NCBI RefSeq assembly: GCF_022397915.1
Contig: NZ_JAKEUO010000001.1
Location: 228,471 to 292,470, forward strand
Direction: 5' to 3'
DNA from: Vibrio sp. Isolate34
GTDB lineage: Bacteria; Pseudomonadota; Gammaproteobacteria; Enterobacterales; Vibrionaceae
DNA length: 64,000 bases
The position numbers and the translations under genes were made by a program. The notes under the pieces are model-generated. The model was not told the DNA's origin. It saw only the letters and a list, made by a program, of their open reading frames with translations, and searched no databases. Below are positions 9,065-18,349 of the stretch, piece after piece. The first letter of the stretch is position 1; the number at the start of each line of letters is the position of its first letter.

Positions 9065-9529
9065 CTATGGATTGATATTCCAAAGTAACTCACCTTTCTG
9101 TGTTTCAAGGTTAAAGTCGATACAGGCTAAACCTGACGTTGGGAACATAGGCGGTGCCATGCCCGTTGCAAATTCCGCTGTTAAATAGCCAACTAAAGGT
9201 AAATGAGAAACAAATAAAATGGTCTCTAGTTTTTCTACTTCAGCCATCGCTAAGGTCAAATCAAACACATCGTCAGACATTCCATAAGGCGTAATGTCAT
9301 CGCAAGTTTCAACTTTCTTTCCAGAAAACGCCTGAGAGATTTCCAACCATGTTTCTTGTGCCCTTAAATATGGGCTAACTAGCACTTTATCAAACTGGCT
9401 GACCCCTTGCTCATTTGCAGCTTGAGCCACCGCAAGAGAAGCCATTTTACCGCGCTTAGTTAACGCTCGGTCTGCATCCGAGTTCGCAAAATGTTCTGCT
9501 TCACCATGGCGCATAATGAATATTTTCAT
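9065..9529 (-). CDS. sixA: Phosphohistidine phosphatase SixA
   Basis: Histidine-phosphatase-superfamily enzyme that removes phosphate from phosphohistidine on HPt domains or the nitrogen-related PTS protein NPr. The catalytic RHG motif is at the N-terminus (MKIFIMRHGEAEH), and a second conserved His is in VSHLPLVGYL. Starting at the ATG at 9529 gives 154 aa, close to E. coli SixA (161); a TTG two codons upstream is an unnecessary alternative. It is monocistronic, convergent with smrB and divergent from the peptidase gene. Confidence 0.92.
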   Translation of the reverse strand: MKIFIMRHGEAEHFANSDADRALTKRGKMASLAVAQAANEQGVSQFDKVLVSPYLRAQETWLEISQAFSGKKVETCDDITPYGMSDDVFDLTLAMAEVEKLETILFVSHLPLVGYLTAEFATGMAPPMFPTSGLACIDFNLETQKGELLWNINP

Positions 9530-9834
9530 GTTCAATCCTGTCTATGTAACATGCCGAATGTCGATATATCCCATATATCAGCGATACGCTACTTAGGTTT
9601 GGCTCTCAACCCAGAGAAACCTCAGTCAATATAACTAATTATATCAAGTCACTTGCCAAAGAGTTCGACTTTCTTAACAATCTTATTAAAAGAAAATAAA
9701 TCACTGATAAAAATCGATAAAAGTAATTTAGAAATCGCCAAATAGCTATTCATATCCCAAAATATGATCTCAAGGTTTGCACCCCGAATCATCGGGTACA
9801 TAATTTAAAAACCACCTTCTCTGGAGATGCTCCT
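9530..9834. other. Divergent intergenic region, sixA / M16 peptidase
   Basis: About 305 bp holding the promoters of both genes. It contains an imperfect hairpin at 9595-9622 (AGGTTT-GG-CTCT, loop CAACCC, AGAG-AAACCT) in the sixA leader direction, followed by a very AT-rich tract at 9640-9740. I see no convincing operator for a named regulator and no small ORF with a ribosome-binding site. Confidence 0.45.
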
Positions 9835-12612
9835 TTGCACTTAAGCCCAAACGATGAACATCAATACCGTTACATAACCTTAAATAACGGGTTACGCGTA
9901 CTGTTAGTTCAGGACCAAAATGCTCAAAAAGCAGCAGCTGCGTTAGCCGTCAATGTTGGCCATTTCGATGACCCTTCTGACAGAGAGGGTTTAGCACACT
10001 ACTTAGAGCATATGCTATTTTTGGGTACTGAAAAGTATCCAAAGGTCGGAGAGTTTCAAAGTTTTATCAGCCAACATGGTGGTAGTAACAATGCTTGGAC
10101 CGGAACTGAACACACCTGCTTCTTTTTTGACGTCGAGTTAAATGCATTTGAAACCGCACTCGATCGCTTCAGCCAGTTTTTCACTGCTCCCCTGTTCAAC
10201 GAAGAAGCATTAGATAAAGAACGCCAAGCCGTTGATTCAGAATATAAGATGAAACTCAACGACGATTCGCGACGCTTGTATCAAGTTACCAAAGAACTGG
10301 TGAACCACAATCACCCATTCTCGAAGTTTTCTGTCGGTAATATCGATACGTTGGGCGACAGAAACGGCGAGACGATTCGACAAGAGATCTTATCATTCCA
10401 CCAGCAACAATATTCTGCAGACCTGATGACGCTGACGCTGTCTGGCAATCAATCCTTAGATGAGATGCAAGGCTGGGTTGAGGATCGCTTTAGCTCGATT
10501 ACCAATCACAACTTGCAAGGCAAGAAGGTGGAGGTACCGATTGTTGGCGAATTAAGCACTGGCGTTCAAGTGTACGTCGAACCAATTAAAGAAGTGCGTA
10601 AACTCATCTTAACCTTCCCTATGCCAAGCATGGACGAGCACTATGGCGTTAAACCACTGTCGTTCTTTGCACACCTTTTAGGTTATGAAGGCGAAGGCAG
10701 TTTGATGATGCAGTTGAAAGAGAAAGGTTGGATTACTTCTCTCTCAGCTGGTGGCGGCGCAAGCGGCAGCAACTATCGTGATTTCACAGTCAGTTGTTCA
10801 TTGACCATCGAAGGTTTAACCAAAACCGATAACATCATCCAAGCGGTATTCCAGTACATCAAGTTGATTGAACAACAGGGTATTGAAGAGTGGCGTTATC
10901 TAGAAAAGCGTGCCGTTTTAGAGTCAGCTTTCCGCTTTCAAGAACCCGCAAGACCACTTGATGTCGTGAGCCATTTGGTGATCAACATGCAGAACTACCA
11001 AGAACAAGACGTAGTGTATGGCGACTATAAGATGTCGCATTTCGATGACGAATTACAGCGTTCTTTGCTTCCCTACTTAACCGTCGACAACATGCGCGCG
11101 ACCATTGTTGCCCAAGGTTTCGAGTATGACAGAGAAGCGAAATGGTACTTTACGCCCTACTCTGTGACACCTTTTAGCTCAGAGCAAACCCAATGCTTTA
11201 TGTGCATCAACCCCGGCTGGCAGTTTGAGCTTCCAAGCAAAAACCCGTTTATTTGCTATGACTTAGATCCAGCAGAACTCGAAGGCGACGCTAAACACCC
11301 ACAACTGTTAGAAGAATTGGATGGCTTTAAGCTATGGCACCTGCAAGACCACCAATTTCGAGTACCGAAAGGTGTGGTGTATATCGCTATTGATAGCCCG
11401 CACTCGGTCGCTAGCCCTAGGAACATCGTCAAAACACGCTTATGTGTAGAGATGTTCTTAGATTCACTCGAAAAAGATACCTATCTGGCTGAAATTGCTG
11501 GCATGGGTTACAACATGTATACCCATCAAGGTGGTGTCACACTGACCCTGTCTGGATTTAGCGAAAAGCAGCCACAACTGCTCAATATGATCCTTGAACG
11601 CTTCCAAGCACGCGACTTTAGTCCAACACGCTTCGAAACAATTAAGCATCAATTACTCAGAAACTGGAATAACGCCTCGCAAGATCGTCCGATTTCACAG
11701 CTGTTTAATGCGATGACTGGGATACTTCAGCCAAATAATCCTCCTTATGCGGTGTTAATTGAAGCTCTGGAAACGATAGAAGTCGATGAGCTCTCTTCTT
11801 TCGTTCAAGCAATCTTAGCGGAGCTGCATGTTGAAATGTTTGTGTATGGCGACTGGAAGAAAGCCGATGCACACAAAATGGCAGAAACGCTAAAAGATGC
11901 CCTACGCGTTCAAGATCAGGCTTACGAAGAGTCGCTGCGTCCGCTAATCATGCTGGGTGAAAACGGCAGCTTCCAACGTGAGGTGGTGTGCAACCAAGAT
12001 GATTCGGCAATCGTTGTTTATTACCAGTGCCCGGATATCTCGCCTAAAAACATTGCGCTGTATTCACTGGCAAACCACTTAATGTCAGCCACTTTCTTCC
12101 ATGAGATACGAACCAAGCAGCAGCTAGGTTACATGGTCGGCACAGGCAACATGCCGCTCAACCGACACCCAGGTATTGTGCTTTATGTGCAATCCCCCAA
12201 TGCGGCTCCAGCCGACTTATTGGCCTCAATAGATGAGTTCCTTAATGCCTTTTATATGGTGTTATTGGAGCTTAATGACTACCAATGGCACAGCAGTAAA
12301 CGTGGTCTCTGGAATCAGATTTCAACTCCTGACACGACATTGCGAGGTCGAGCTCAACGCTTATGGGTTGCGATTGGCAATAAGGATATGGCATTCAATC
12401 AGAGAGAGCGTGTGCTTGAAGAACTCAAGGGGCTAACTCGCTCTGACATGATGCGTTTTGTGGTTAGCCAACTGAAGCCACGCACGGCCAATCGTCTGAT
12501 TATGCACGCTCACGGTAATGCTCATCAGGATGAAGAGAAGCTGTCGGCGGGTGTGGAGATTGGCTCGATAGATGAGTTTCAACTGCGCCCGAAAGATACT
12601 GAGCTCGGTTAA
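9835..12612 (+). CDS. Insulinase-family (M16) zinc metallopeptidase, cytoplasmic
   Basis: Large inverzincin peptidase of 925 aa, related to protease III and insulin-degrading enzyme. The inverted zinc motif HYLEH is at residues 55-59, and the third ligand is probably Glu136 in AVDSEYKMKLND, 77 residues after the motif glutamate. Four M16 half-domains fit the length. Unlike E. coli PtrA there is no signal peptide, so it should act on peptides in the cytoplasm. The start is a TTG at 9835 preceded by GGAG with an 8-base spacer; the nearby ATG at 9827 terminates after five codons. Monocistronic. I leave the symbol blank because ptrA is used for the periplasmic enzyme. Confidence 0.9.
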   Translation: MHLSPNDEHQYRYITLNNGLRVLLVQDQNAQKAAAALAVNVGHFDDPSDREGLAHYLEHMLFLGTEKYPKVGEFQSFISQHGGSNNAWTGTEHTCFFFDVELNAFETALDRFSQFFTAPLFNEEALDKERQAVDSEYKMKLNDDSRRLYQVTKELVNHNHPFSKFSVGNIDTLGDRNGETIRQEILSFHQQQYSADLMTLTLSGNQSLDEMQGWVEDRFSSITNHNLQGKKVEVPIVGELSTGVQVYVEPIKEVRKLILTFPMPSMDEHYGVKPLSFFAHLLGYEGEGSLMMQLKEKGWITSLSAGGGASGSNYRDFTVSCSLTIEGLTKTDNIIQAVFQYIKLIEQQGIEEWRYLEKRAVLESAFRFQEPARPLDVVSHLVINMQNYQEQDVVYGDYKMSHFDDELQRSLLPYLTVDNMRATIVAQGFEYDREAKWYFTPYSVTPFSSEQTQCFMCINPGWQFELPSKNPFICYDLDPAELEGDAKHPQLLEELDGFKLWHLQDHQFRVPKGVVYIAIDSPHSVASPRNIVKTRLCVEMFLDSLEKDTYLAEIAGMGYNMYTHQGGVTLTLSGFSEKQPQLLNMILERFQARDFSPTRFETIKHQLLRNWNNASQDRPISQLFNAMTGILQPNNPPYAVLIEALETIEVDELSSFVQAILAELHVEMFVYGDWKKADAHKMAETLKDALRVQDQAYEESLRPLIMLGENGSFQREVVCNQDDSAIVVYYQCPDISPKNIALYSLANHLMSATFFHEIRTKQQLGYMVGTGNMPLNRHPGIVLYVQSPNAAPADLLASIDEFLNAFYMVLLELNDYQWHSSKRGLWNQISTPDTTLRGRAQRLWVAIGNKDMAFNQRERVLEELKGLTRSDMMRFVVSQLKPRTANRLIMHAHGNAHQDEEKLSAGVEIGSIDEFQLRPKDTELG

Positions 12613-12630
12613 TAATAATTTATAAGAATC

Positions 12631-12663
12631 AAAAGGTTGATGTGAGAGCATCAACCTTTTTTA
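12631..12663 (+). terminator. Rho-independent terminator after the M16 peptidase gene
   Basis: A 12-bp perfect stem AAAAGGTTGATG/CATCAACCTTTT, loop TGAGAG, with a run of T following on the plus strand. Confidence 0.9.
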
Positions 12664-12683
12664 TTGGCTGAAGCACATCTCCC

Positions 12684-12735
12684 CCCGTCATTCCCGAGAA
12701 GAAAGAATGACTGAGTAGGGAATCTCATTCCTTTG
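12684..12735. repeat. Possible degenerate intergenic repeat
   Basis: The stretch contains CGTCATTCCCGAGAAG and, further on, GACTGAGTAGGGAATCTCATTCC, giving an inverted GTCATTCCC/GGGAAT pattern that resembles the abundant CGTCATTCCCGCGAAGG-type intergenic palindromes of Splendidus-clade genomes. Only one copy is seen in this window, so the identification rests on memory. Confidence 0.3.
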
Positions 12736-12755
12736 GATACTCCCATTAAACAGAA

Positions 12756-12785
12756 AAGCCCGCATCAATTGCTTGATACGGGCTT
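12756..12785 (-). terminator. Rho-independent terminator of fadIJ
   Basis: The stem AAGCCCG(C)ATCAA pairs with TTGAT(A)CGGGCTT, with one mismatch and the loop TTGC. On the minus strand it is followed by TTTTCTG. It lies 22 bp beyond the fadJ stop codon. Confidence 0.85.
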
Positions 12786-12806
12786 GATAATTAGCGAACT
12801 AGAAAG

Positions 12807-15023
12807 TTACTTGTAAAAAGACTCATCCAAACCAGCACGTGTCAGTAGGCCATCACATGGTGCAAAACGATCACCGTACTTCTTAGCGAAGTCGTTCATC
12901 ATCTCAACCAGTGACTTGATACCAATTTGATCCATGTAACGGAATGGACCACCCAGGAATGGAGGGAAACCGATACCGAAAATAGCACCAATATCGCCAT
13001 CACGAGGGCTACGGATAATCCCGTCGTCTAGACAACGCACCGCTTCATTAAGCATTGGTAACACACAACGCATTGCGATGTCGTTATCACTTAACTTAGA
13101 TTCAGGTTGCAGCTTAAGCAGCTTGTAAACTGACTTATCGACTTCCTTCTTCTTACCTTTGTAGGTATAGAAACCTTTACCACTCTTGCGGCCTTTACGG
13201 TTGTCATTCAGAAGAATATCGAACACATCTGGGCCTTGGAAACGGTCGCCTAACTCATTGACTAGAATAGGAATAATCTTAGCGCCGATATCCACGCCAA
13301 CCTCATCTAGCAAGGTAATTGGGCCAACCGGGAAACCGAAGTCCAATAATGTGCTGTCGAGCTTTTCAATCGGCTCATTTGCCAATAGCAGATGTGCCGC
13401 TTCATTCATGTACGGAGCAAGAATACGGTTCACATAAAAACCTGCAGTGTCTTTAACTACAATCGGCGTTTTACCTTGCTTCTTCGCTAATGCCACTACA
13501 GTCGAGATAGTCTCTTCTGAGGTTGTTTCATGAGGAATAACTTCAACCAGCGGCATTTTCTCAGCAGGGCTGAAGTAGTGAAGACCGACCACGTTTTCCG
13601 GTCGTTGTGCTTTCTCTGCAATCTTATGGATTGGTAGCGAAGATGTGTTGGTCGCGAAGATAGTGTCTGGCTTAGCATTTTCTTCAATGTCTGCAACCAT
13701 CGACTGCTTAAGATCGAGGTCTTCAAACACCGCTTCAATCACAACATCAGTGTGGTTAAAACTCGTAAAGTCGATACCACCAGACAGCTGAAGCATCTTA
13801 CTTTCTAGGCCAGCACGGCTCAGAATACGACGCTTACGTTGCTTATCGAACAACTTGTAGTTGTAGTTAAGGGCATTCAAGACACCATCGTTTGATACAT
13901 CTTTAATACGCACCGGCACTTTCGCTTTCGCCACGCTGACATGGCTGATACCTGCGCCCATAAGACCGCCCCCCAACACACCAACACGCTTAACCGCTTT
14001 CGGTTCTGCATCTGCACCGTGTTCTTTCTTCATTTCAGTGGTTGCAAAGAAGATTGAACGAAGGGCTTTTGATTCAGAGGTCATTACTAACTCAGAGAAA
14101 CGCTTCGCTTCGTACTGAAGACCTTTTTCAAAGCCGTTTTCTAGACCATAACGAATCACATCGAGAATCGCGTCAGCTGCTGGGTAATTACCACGTGTTT
14201 TCTGATTGGTCTTCTTTGCAGCTTGTTCGAAAATCACTTTACGGCCAAGGCCATTGCGTGAGATCAGTTTCTCTTTAGTCGAAGCTTGGCTTTTAGATGC
14301 CAGACGTTTACCTTTTTTGCTGCCCGTATTCTTTTCAACAAAGCTTTTCGCTACTTCAAGCAAAATAGTATCTGGCACACAAGCGTCCACAACACCAAGC
14401 GATTTCGCTTTCTTAGCACGAAGCTGTTTACCGGTAAGAATAAGATCGAGCGACGGTAGCAAACCAATCAAACGAGGAAGACGCTGCGTACCACCAGAAC
14501 CTGGTAGTAAGCCTAACTGTACTTCTGGCAGACCAAGACGCGTCTTATCGGAATCGGTACATACACGGTAGTCACACGCTAGTGCGAGCTCTAAACCGCC
14601 ACCAAGACATGGGCCATGAATTGCGGCAACAACTGGGTAAGGAAGATCAGATAACGCTTGGAACATATCTTGACCTTGACGTGCTAGAGACTGTGCTTCA
14701 TCAGCGGTTTTACACGCGTCAAGCATTCGAACATCAGCGCCAGCAATAAAGTTATCAGGCTTAAGAGAATGAACAATTAGCCCTTTAACGCGGCTTTGCT
14801 TCTCTTTTAACTGCTCAAAGATCGCTTTCATCTCTTCAGCAAAAGCCGCTTGGAGCGTGTTCATTTTCTCGCCCGGTACATCGATCGCTAGCCAAGCGAT
14901 ATCTTGGTCATCGATGTTAAGAGAGAATGCTGTCGCTTTCTTTTTGGTTGATTCAGTCGCAGACGTTGCATCTGGTTGAGCGACTGTTTCTTTTTCTGTT
15001 GTTGCATCAAGAGTCGTAGACAT
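12807..15023 (-). CDS. fadJ: Fatty-acid oxidation complex alpha subunit FadJ
   Basis: Multifunctional beta-oxidation enzyme: enoyl-CoA hydratase at the N-terminus and 3-hydroxyacyl-CoA dehydrogenase in the C-terminal half; 738 aa. The hydratase shows [29 protein letters not shown] and [21 protein letters not shown] (crotonase motifs with the catalytic glutamates). The dehydrogenase has the NAD-binding [12 protein letters not shown] and the motif [18 protein letters not shown]. The ATG at 15023 has GGAGG with a 7-base spacer and overlaps the fadI stop by one base (TAATG), implying translational coupling. An Ala/Thr/Lys-rich N-terminal extension of about 30 residues is longer than usual. FadJ is preferred over FadB because of the FadI-type partner. 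Confidence 0.95.
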   Translation of the reverse strand: MSTTLDATTEKETVAQPDATSATESTKKKATAFSLNIDDQDIAWLAIDVPGEKMNTLQAAFAEEMKAIFEQLKEKQSRVKGLIVHSLKPDNFIAGADVRMLDACKTADEAQSLARQGQDMFQALSDLPYPVVAAIHGPCLGGGLELALACDYRVCTDSDKTRLGLPEVQLGLLPGSGGTQRLPRLIGLLPSLDLILTGKQLRAKKAKSLGVVDACVPDTILLEVAKSFVEKNTGSKKGKRLASKSQASTKEKLISRNGLGRKVIFEQAAKKTNQKTRGNYPAADAILDVIRYGLENGFEKGLQYEAKRFSELVMTSESKALRSIFFATTEMKKEHGADAEPKAVKRVGVLGGGLMGAGISHVSVAKAKVPVRIKDVSNDGVLNALNYNYKLFDKQRKRRILSRAGLESKMLQLSGGIDFTSFNHTDVVIEAVFEDLDLKQSMVADIEENAKPDTIFATNTSSLPIHKIAEKAQRPENVVGLHYFSPAEKMPLVEVIPHETTSEETISTVVALAKKQGKTPIVVKDTAGFYVNRILAPYMNEAAHLLLANEPIEKLDSTLLDFGFPVGPITLLDEVGVDIGAKIIPILVNELGDRFQGPDVFDILLNDNRKGRKSGKGFYTYKGKKKEVDKSVYKLLKLQPESKLSDNDIAMRCVLPMLNEAVRCLDDGIIRSPRDGDIGAIFGIGFPPFLGGPFRYMDQIGIKSLVEMMNDFAKKYGDRFAPCDGLLTRAGLDESFYK

Positions 15024-16330
15024 TATTCTACCTCCAAGATCATTGCTGCACCTAAACCGCCAGCCGCACAAGCTGTGTTCAGTGCCAAGCCGCCACCGCG
15101 ACGTTTCAGTTCACGTAATGTTTGAGTCATCATGCGCGCACCAGTCGCAGCAAACGGGTGTCCGTAAGCAATTGAGCTACCCAGTACGTTGAACTTCTCC
15201 ATATCAATCTCACCGATCGCTTTGTCGCGGCCAAGATTTTTCTGAGCAAACTCGTCACTTGCAAACATTTTCACATTCGCTAGAACTTGAGCTGCAAATG
15301 CTTCATGCATCTCGATAAGCGTAAGGTCCGATAGCTCTAAGCCAGTATTCTTCAATACTTGCGAGGTCGCGTACGTTGGTCCCATCAGCATATCCGTTTC
15401 AACACCAATCGCTGAGAACGCATAGCCACGAATATAACCCAGTACTTCTAACCCTAGCTCTTTCGCTTTGCCTTCACGCATCAACATGACTGCTGCGCCG
15501 CCATCTGTAAGAGGCGTCGCATTGGCTGCCGTTACACTGCCGTACTTTCTATCGAATGCAGGGCGCAGCTTCGCGTAACCTTCAACGGTTGAGTCGTGAC
15601 GAATGTTGTTGTCTTCCGCCAGATACTTTTTGTAAGGCGCCGGGAATGCCGTCATTACTTCGTCTTTAATCTTGCCTTTTTTCCATGCTTGAGAAGCCAA
15701 AGAGTGAGAACGGTGAGCAAGTGCATCTTGAGCTTCGCGAGTAATCCCGTGAGTCTTCGCCATCTGCTCAGCAGTTTGTCCCATAGATAAACCAGTCGAG
15801 TATTCAGCAACGGCTGGCGGTACTGGCATAAGGTCTTTCACTGAAAGGGTTTTAAGAATCTTCAGCTTTTGACCCATGGTTTTGGTTTTGCTCAGCGCTA
15901 ATAAGTTTGCCGCTAACTTTTTCGAAACACCGATTGGCAATACAGAAGACGAATCCGCACCACCCGCAATGCCGACATCAATCGTGCCCGCCATAATGCT
16001 CTCGGTCACGTTGACTGCCGCTTGGAAACTGGTCGCACACGCTCGTGTCACACTGTAGGCATCGGTATTGATGTCCATGCCTGTGCCCAACACGATTTCA
16101 CGCGCGATGTTTGGTGCTTCTGGCATCTGAACAACTTGGCCAAAAACGACTTGTTCAATAAGCGCAGGATCGACATCAGTTCTTGCAAGCATTTCGCTCA
16201 CAACCATTTTGCCTAAGTCGACCGCAGGCACTTGACTAAATTCTGTGCTCTGACGAGCGAATGGGGTTCGTAATCCAGCGACAACGGCAACACGTTCTCC
16301 AGAACGCGTTTTGACTTCCTGTTTGCCCAT
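15023..16330 (-). CDS. fadI: Acetyl-CoA acyltransferase (3-ketoacyl-CoA thiolase) FadI
   Basis: Thiolase that releases acetyl-CoA in the last step of beta-oxidation and pairs with FadJ; 435 aa. The acyl-accepting nucleophile is Cys98 in [13 protein letters not shown]; the other active-site elements are [11 protein letters not shown] (His) and [13 protein letters not shown] (Cys). [24 protein letters not shown] and [20 protein letters not shown] stretches match E. coli FadI and separate it from FadA. The start ATG is preceded by AAGGAG (spacer 5). The promoter carries a FadR-like operator, so acyl-CoA should induce the operon. Confidence 0.96.
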   Translation of the reverse strand: MGKQEVKTRSGERVAVVAGLRTPFARQSTEFSQVPAVDLGKMVVSEMLARTDVDPALIEQVVFGQVVQMPEAPNIAREIVLGTGMDINTDAYSVTRACATSFQAAVNVTESIMAGTIDVGIAGGADSSSVLPIGVSKKLAANLLALSKTKTMGQKLKILKTLSVKDLMPVPPAVAEYSTGLSMGQTAEQMAKTHGITREAQDALAHRSHSLASQAWKKGKIKDEVMTAFPAPYKKYLAEDNNIRHDSTVEGYAKLRPAFDRKYGSVTAANATPLTDGGAAVMLMREGKAKELGLEVLGYIRGYAFSAIGVETDMLMGPTYATSQVLKNTGLELSDLTLIEMHEAFAAQVLANVKMFASDEFAQKNLGRDKAIGEIDMEKFNVLGSSIAYGHPFAATGARMMTQTLRELKRRGGGLALNTACAAGGLGAAMILEVE

Positions 16331-16346
16331 GGTTTCTCCTTAAAGT

Positions 16347-16364
16347 TAAGAGGTCTGACCTGAA
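16347..16364. promoter_or_regulatory. FadR-like operator in the fadI leader
   Basis: The palindrome AGGTCTGACCT (16351-16361) matches the core of the FadR consensus TGGTCNGACCA at nine of eleven positions. It lies at about the start point of the predicted fadI promoter and 17 bp upstream of the start codon, where bound FadR would block transcription until acyl-CoA releases it. Confidence 0.75.
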
Positions 16365-16366
16365 GC

Positions 16367-16394
16367 ATTGTAAAGAAGTTGTTAATTAAATCAA
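16367..16394 (-). promoter_or_regulatory. Predicted sigma-70 promoter of fadIJ
   Basis: On the minus strand TTGATT (16394-16389) and TACAAT (16372-16367) are 16 bp apart, each with four or five matches to the consensus. The downstream edge abuts the FadR-like operator. Confidence 0.5.
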
Positions 16395-16549
16395 ACGAGC
16401 GTTTAAATAAACGTGATACGAGTATCTCACTGTTTGAAAATATAACTGCACATTCAGGCGAACCTTTTTGGGGGTAAGGTTGTCGTAAGAGACTAAACTA
16501 TTGTAAGTAAATACTGTTATCGCTTTGTAGGGATTGGTTTTCTTGAAGC

Positions 16550-16577
16550 AAAAAAAAACCACACAAAGCTGTGTGGT
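16550..16577 (-). terminator. Strong rho-independent terminator (3' end of candidate sRNA)
   Basis: A 7-bp stem ACCACAC/GTGTGGT with a 6-base loop, followed on the minus strand by nine consecutive T. No protein-coding gene lies upstream on this strand for it to serve, which is the main argument for an RNA gene. Confidence 0.85.
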
Positions 16578-16714
16578 CGGAATGTGTATAAAGCAATTAA
16601 CTTGACGCCAATTGAAATAATCAGTTTCCTGATTAGGAGAAAGTAAAGTCAGCCTTCAAAAGGAAGTGTCGTCTTGCTCAACATGCTAGCCACGAATGAC
16701 TAACTAGACGACAA
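16550..16714 (-). ncRNA. Candidate small regulatory RNA upstream of fadI
   Basis: A roughly 165-nt minus-strand transcript is predicted with no ORF. Evidence, 5' to 3': TATAGT at 16725-16720 as a -10; a long hairpin with perfect arms TGTCGTCT (16713-16706) and AGACGACA (16674-16667); a small CTTC/GAAG hairpin; an open pyrimidine stretch TTTCTCCT (16642-16635) complementary to Shine-Dalgarno sequences; a 7-bp stem TAATCAG/CTGATTA with a GAAA tetraloop (16635-16618); then a terminator ACCACAC/GTGTGGT followed by nine T. The -35 is weak, suggesting an activated promoter. It lies between the ECF sigma gene (divergent) and the fadI promoter. I cannot match it to a named Vibrio sRNA. Confidence 0.55.
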
Positions 16715-16874
16715 GGTGTACTATAACTTTTTCAGGGTCTTAGATTTTGAAGTAGATCAATTTTAATGTGATTTTACGAATTCCAGCCGCCGTTCGCTCT
16801 AAAGACGAAAAAGACTATAAACGAAGCACAACGTATAGAGGACAACTATACGCAGAGCAATTATGGAGGCTCGT

Positions 16875-17438
16875 GTGTCAATAATAAAAATGTTTGGAAA
16901 GAAAAAAGCCAAGCGTCCGGTCAACTCTGATATGGACAAACAAAGAAAATACGAAGCACTCGTGCGTGCCTATCATCGTGACCTCTTTCGCTACGCCTAT
17001 TGGTTATGTAAAGACAAAAGCATTGCCGAAGATTTAGTGCAAGAGACTTGCCTTCGTGCATGGAAGTCACTCGATAGTCTACAAGATGAAAAAGCCGCAA
17101 AATCTTGGCTGATCACCATTTTGCGCCGCGAGAATGCTCGACGTTTTGAACGCAAACAGTTTGATCTGGTTGATATCGACGATCATGGTAACAATGCTAG
17201 TGTCAGTGATGACCCGCACCATCAACACCTGTGGTTGCAAGCTCAGATTATGAAACTTGAAATTGATTACCGTGAGCCTCTCTTCTTACAAGTGATTGGT
17301 GGTTTTAGTGGTGATGAGATCGCAGATATTCTCGAACTCAACAAAAACACGGTGATGACACGTTTATTCAGAGCTCGGAATCAGTTGAAAGAGATGCTGG
17401 ATACAGAAGAGGCAGAGAGGGGGCAACATAATGGATGA
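16875..17438 (+). CDS. ECF-family RNA polymerase sigma factor
   Basis: Extracytoplasmic-function sigma factor of about 187-191 aa. Region 2 is visible as YHRDLFRYAYWLCKDKS and AEDLVQETCLRAWKSLDSL (core binding and -10 recognition). Region 4 follows as LEIDYREPLFLQVI, then FSGDEIADILELNKNTV, then MTRLFRARNQLKE, a helix-turn-helix for the -35. I prefer the GTG at 16875 because GGAGG lies 5 bases upstream of it; an ATG at 16863 (four more residues) would place that GGAGG inside the gene. It overlaps the next gene by 8 bp, the usual sigma/anti-sigma coupling. Regulon unknown; the neighbourhood of fatty-acid genes suggests envelope-lipid control. Confidence 0.88.
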   Translation: MSIIKMFGKKKAKRPVNSDMDKQRKYEALVRAYHRDLFRYAYWLCKDKSIAEDLVQETCLRAWKSLDSLQDEKAAKSWLITILRRENARRFERKQFDLVDIDDHGNNASVSDDPHHQHLWLQAQIMKLEIDYREPLFLQVIGGFSGDEIADILELNKNTVMTRLFRARNQLKEMLDTEEAERGQHNG

Positions 17439-18159
17439 TTTGGAATTTCGTCGTCGTGTATTGTCGGAACCTAAACAGCGTACACAAGATATTATTGATG
17501 CGGCAACAAACAGCGAAGCCAATAGTAACTTCTTAGACGATGTACTATCGCTTGATAAACAGATCCACTCTGCGATGAACGTGGATGTGCCAGACGATCT
17601 TGCTGATCGCATTCTGTTCAATCAGACCTCAAGCGAAGAAAGCAAAGTGGTAAGGCCGACTTTTGCTCGACGAGCAATGGCGATGGCTGCCTCTGTAGCA
17701 TTCGTTGCAGGCTTATTAGTTGGCCAAGTGAATTGGGGAAATGCATTCGTCTCTCCAGCACAAGCAAGCTTAGCGGATACAGCAATGAAGCACGTTGTTG
17801 ATGAAAAGAGCTTTATTAGTGGACTTGATGAGCAAGTCACATCACAACAGATCAATGCCAAGATGAACCCGTTTGCTTTTCAGTTTGATGAAGCTTTTCC
17901 CTATCACGTTTACTACTTGAACCATTGTGGTTTTGGTAAGTCGAATGCCATGCACATGGTCTTCCAGGGGGAAAAAGGTAAAGTCACGCTGTTTTTAACT
18001 GGGATTCCAACAGACAAACCAGTCGACTTTGATGAGAAAGGCATGTCTGGTTCGGTAACTCCAATCGATGACAGTAGTCTGATCCTTGTCGGTGAAGATG
18101 GCGAGGACGTTTCTAACATCGCCGAAAAACTCACCAAAATGATCAAACCAATGGGCTGA
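17431..18159 (+). CDS. DUF3379-family membrane protein, probable anti-sigma factor
   Basis: 242-aa protein translated from an overlapping start. The N-terminal 80 residues are cytoplasmic-type and charged, one transmembrane helix lies at about 82-100 (AMAMAASVAFVAGLLVGQV), and a periplasmic domain of about 140 residues follows. I recognise it as the DUF3379 family that accompanies this ECF sigma in Vibrio. No zinc-binding HxxxCxxC motif is present, so it is not a ZAS-type anti-sigma. The role as membrane anti-sigma factor is inferred from topology and coupling to the sigma gene. Confidence 0.82.
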   Translation: MDDLEFRRRVLSEPKQRTQDIIDAATNSEANSNFLDDVLSLDKQIHSAMNVDVPDDLADRILFNQTSSEESKVVRPTFARRAMAMAASVAFVAGLLVGQVNWGNAFVSPAQASLADTAMKHVVDEKSFISGLDEQVTSQQINAKMNPFAFQFDEAFPYHVYYLNHCGFGKSNAMHMVFQGEKGKVTLFLTGIPTDKPVDFDEKGMSGSVTPIDDSSLILVGEDGEDVSNIAEKLTKMIKPMG

Positions 18160-18185
18160 TTCGCTCTCAAAACCCCGTCATAAAA

Positions 18186-18223
18186 GGCCCAGCAATTATA
18201 CTCTTGATATTGCTGGGCTTTAT
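18186..18223 (+). terminator. Terminator after the ECF/DUF3379 pair
   Basis: A 10-bp stem GCCCAGCAAT/ATTGCTGGGC with a 12-base loop, followed by TTTATTT. It lies 26 bp beyond the stop codon. Confidence 0.8.
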
Positions 18224-18349
18224 TTATAAATAAACACAGAAACCATTCACAAAACCAATAACTCTAGAGTTAAAACTCTAAAAATCAGCATTTCGCACCA
18301 TTTTCGTGCCAGATAGGCGTCATTTCCATAATTTTCCACTCAAATTCCC
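18224..18349. other. Region upstream of the first fadL promoter
   Basis: Part of the 297-bp gap before fadL. It contains a perfect 12-bp palindrome AACTCTAGAGTT at 18260-18271 followed by a second ACTCTA at 18275, which could be an additional regulator site. No ORF with a ribosome-binding site is seen. Confidence 0.35.

Noticed and set aside
12807..16330. Identification as fadBA
   Set aside because: The gene order thiolase then alpha subunit, the thiolase N-terminus and the [15 protein letters not shown] stretch fit FadI/FadJ, not FadA/FadB.
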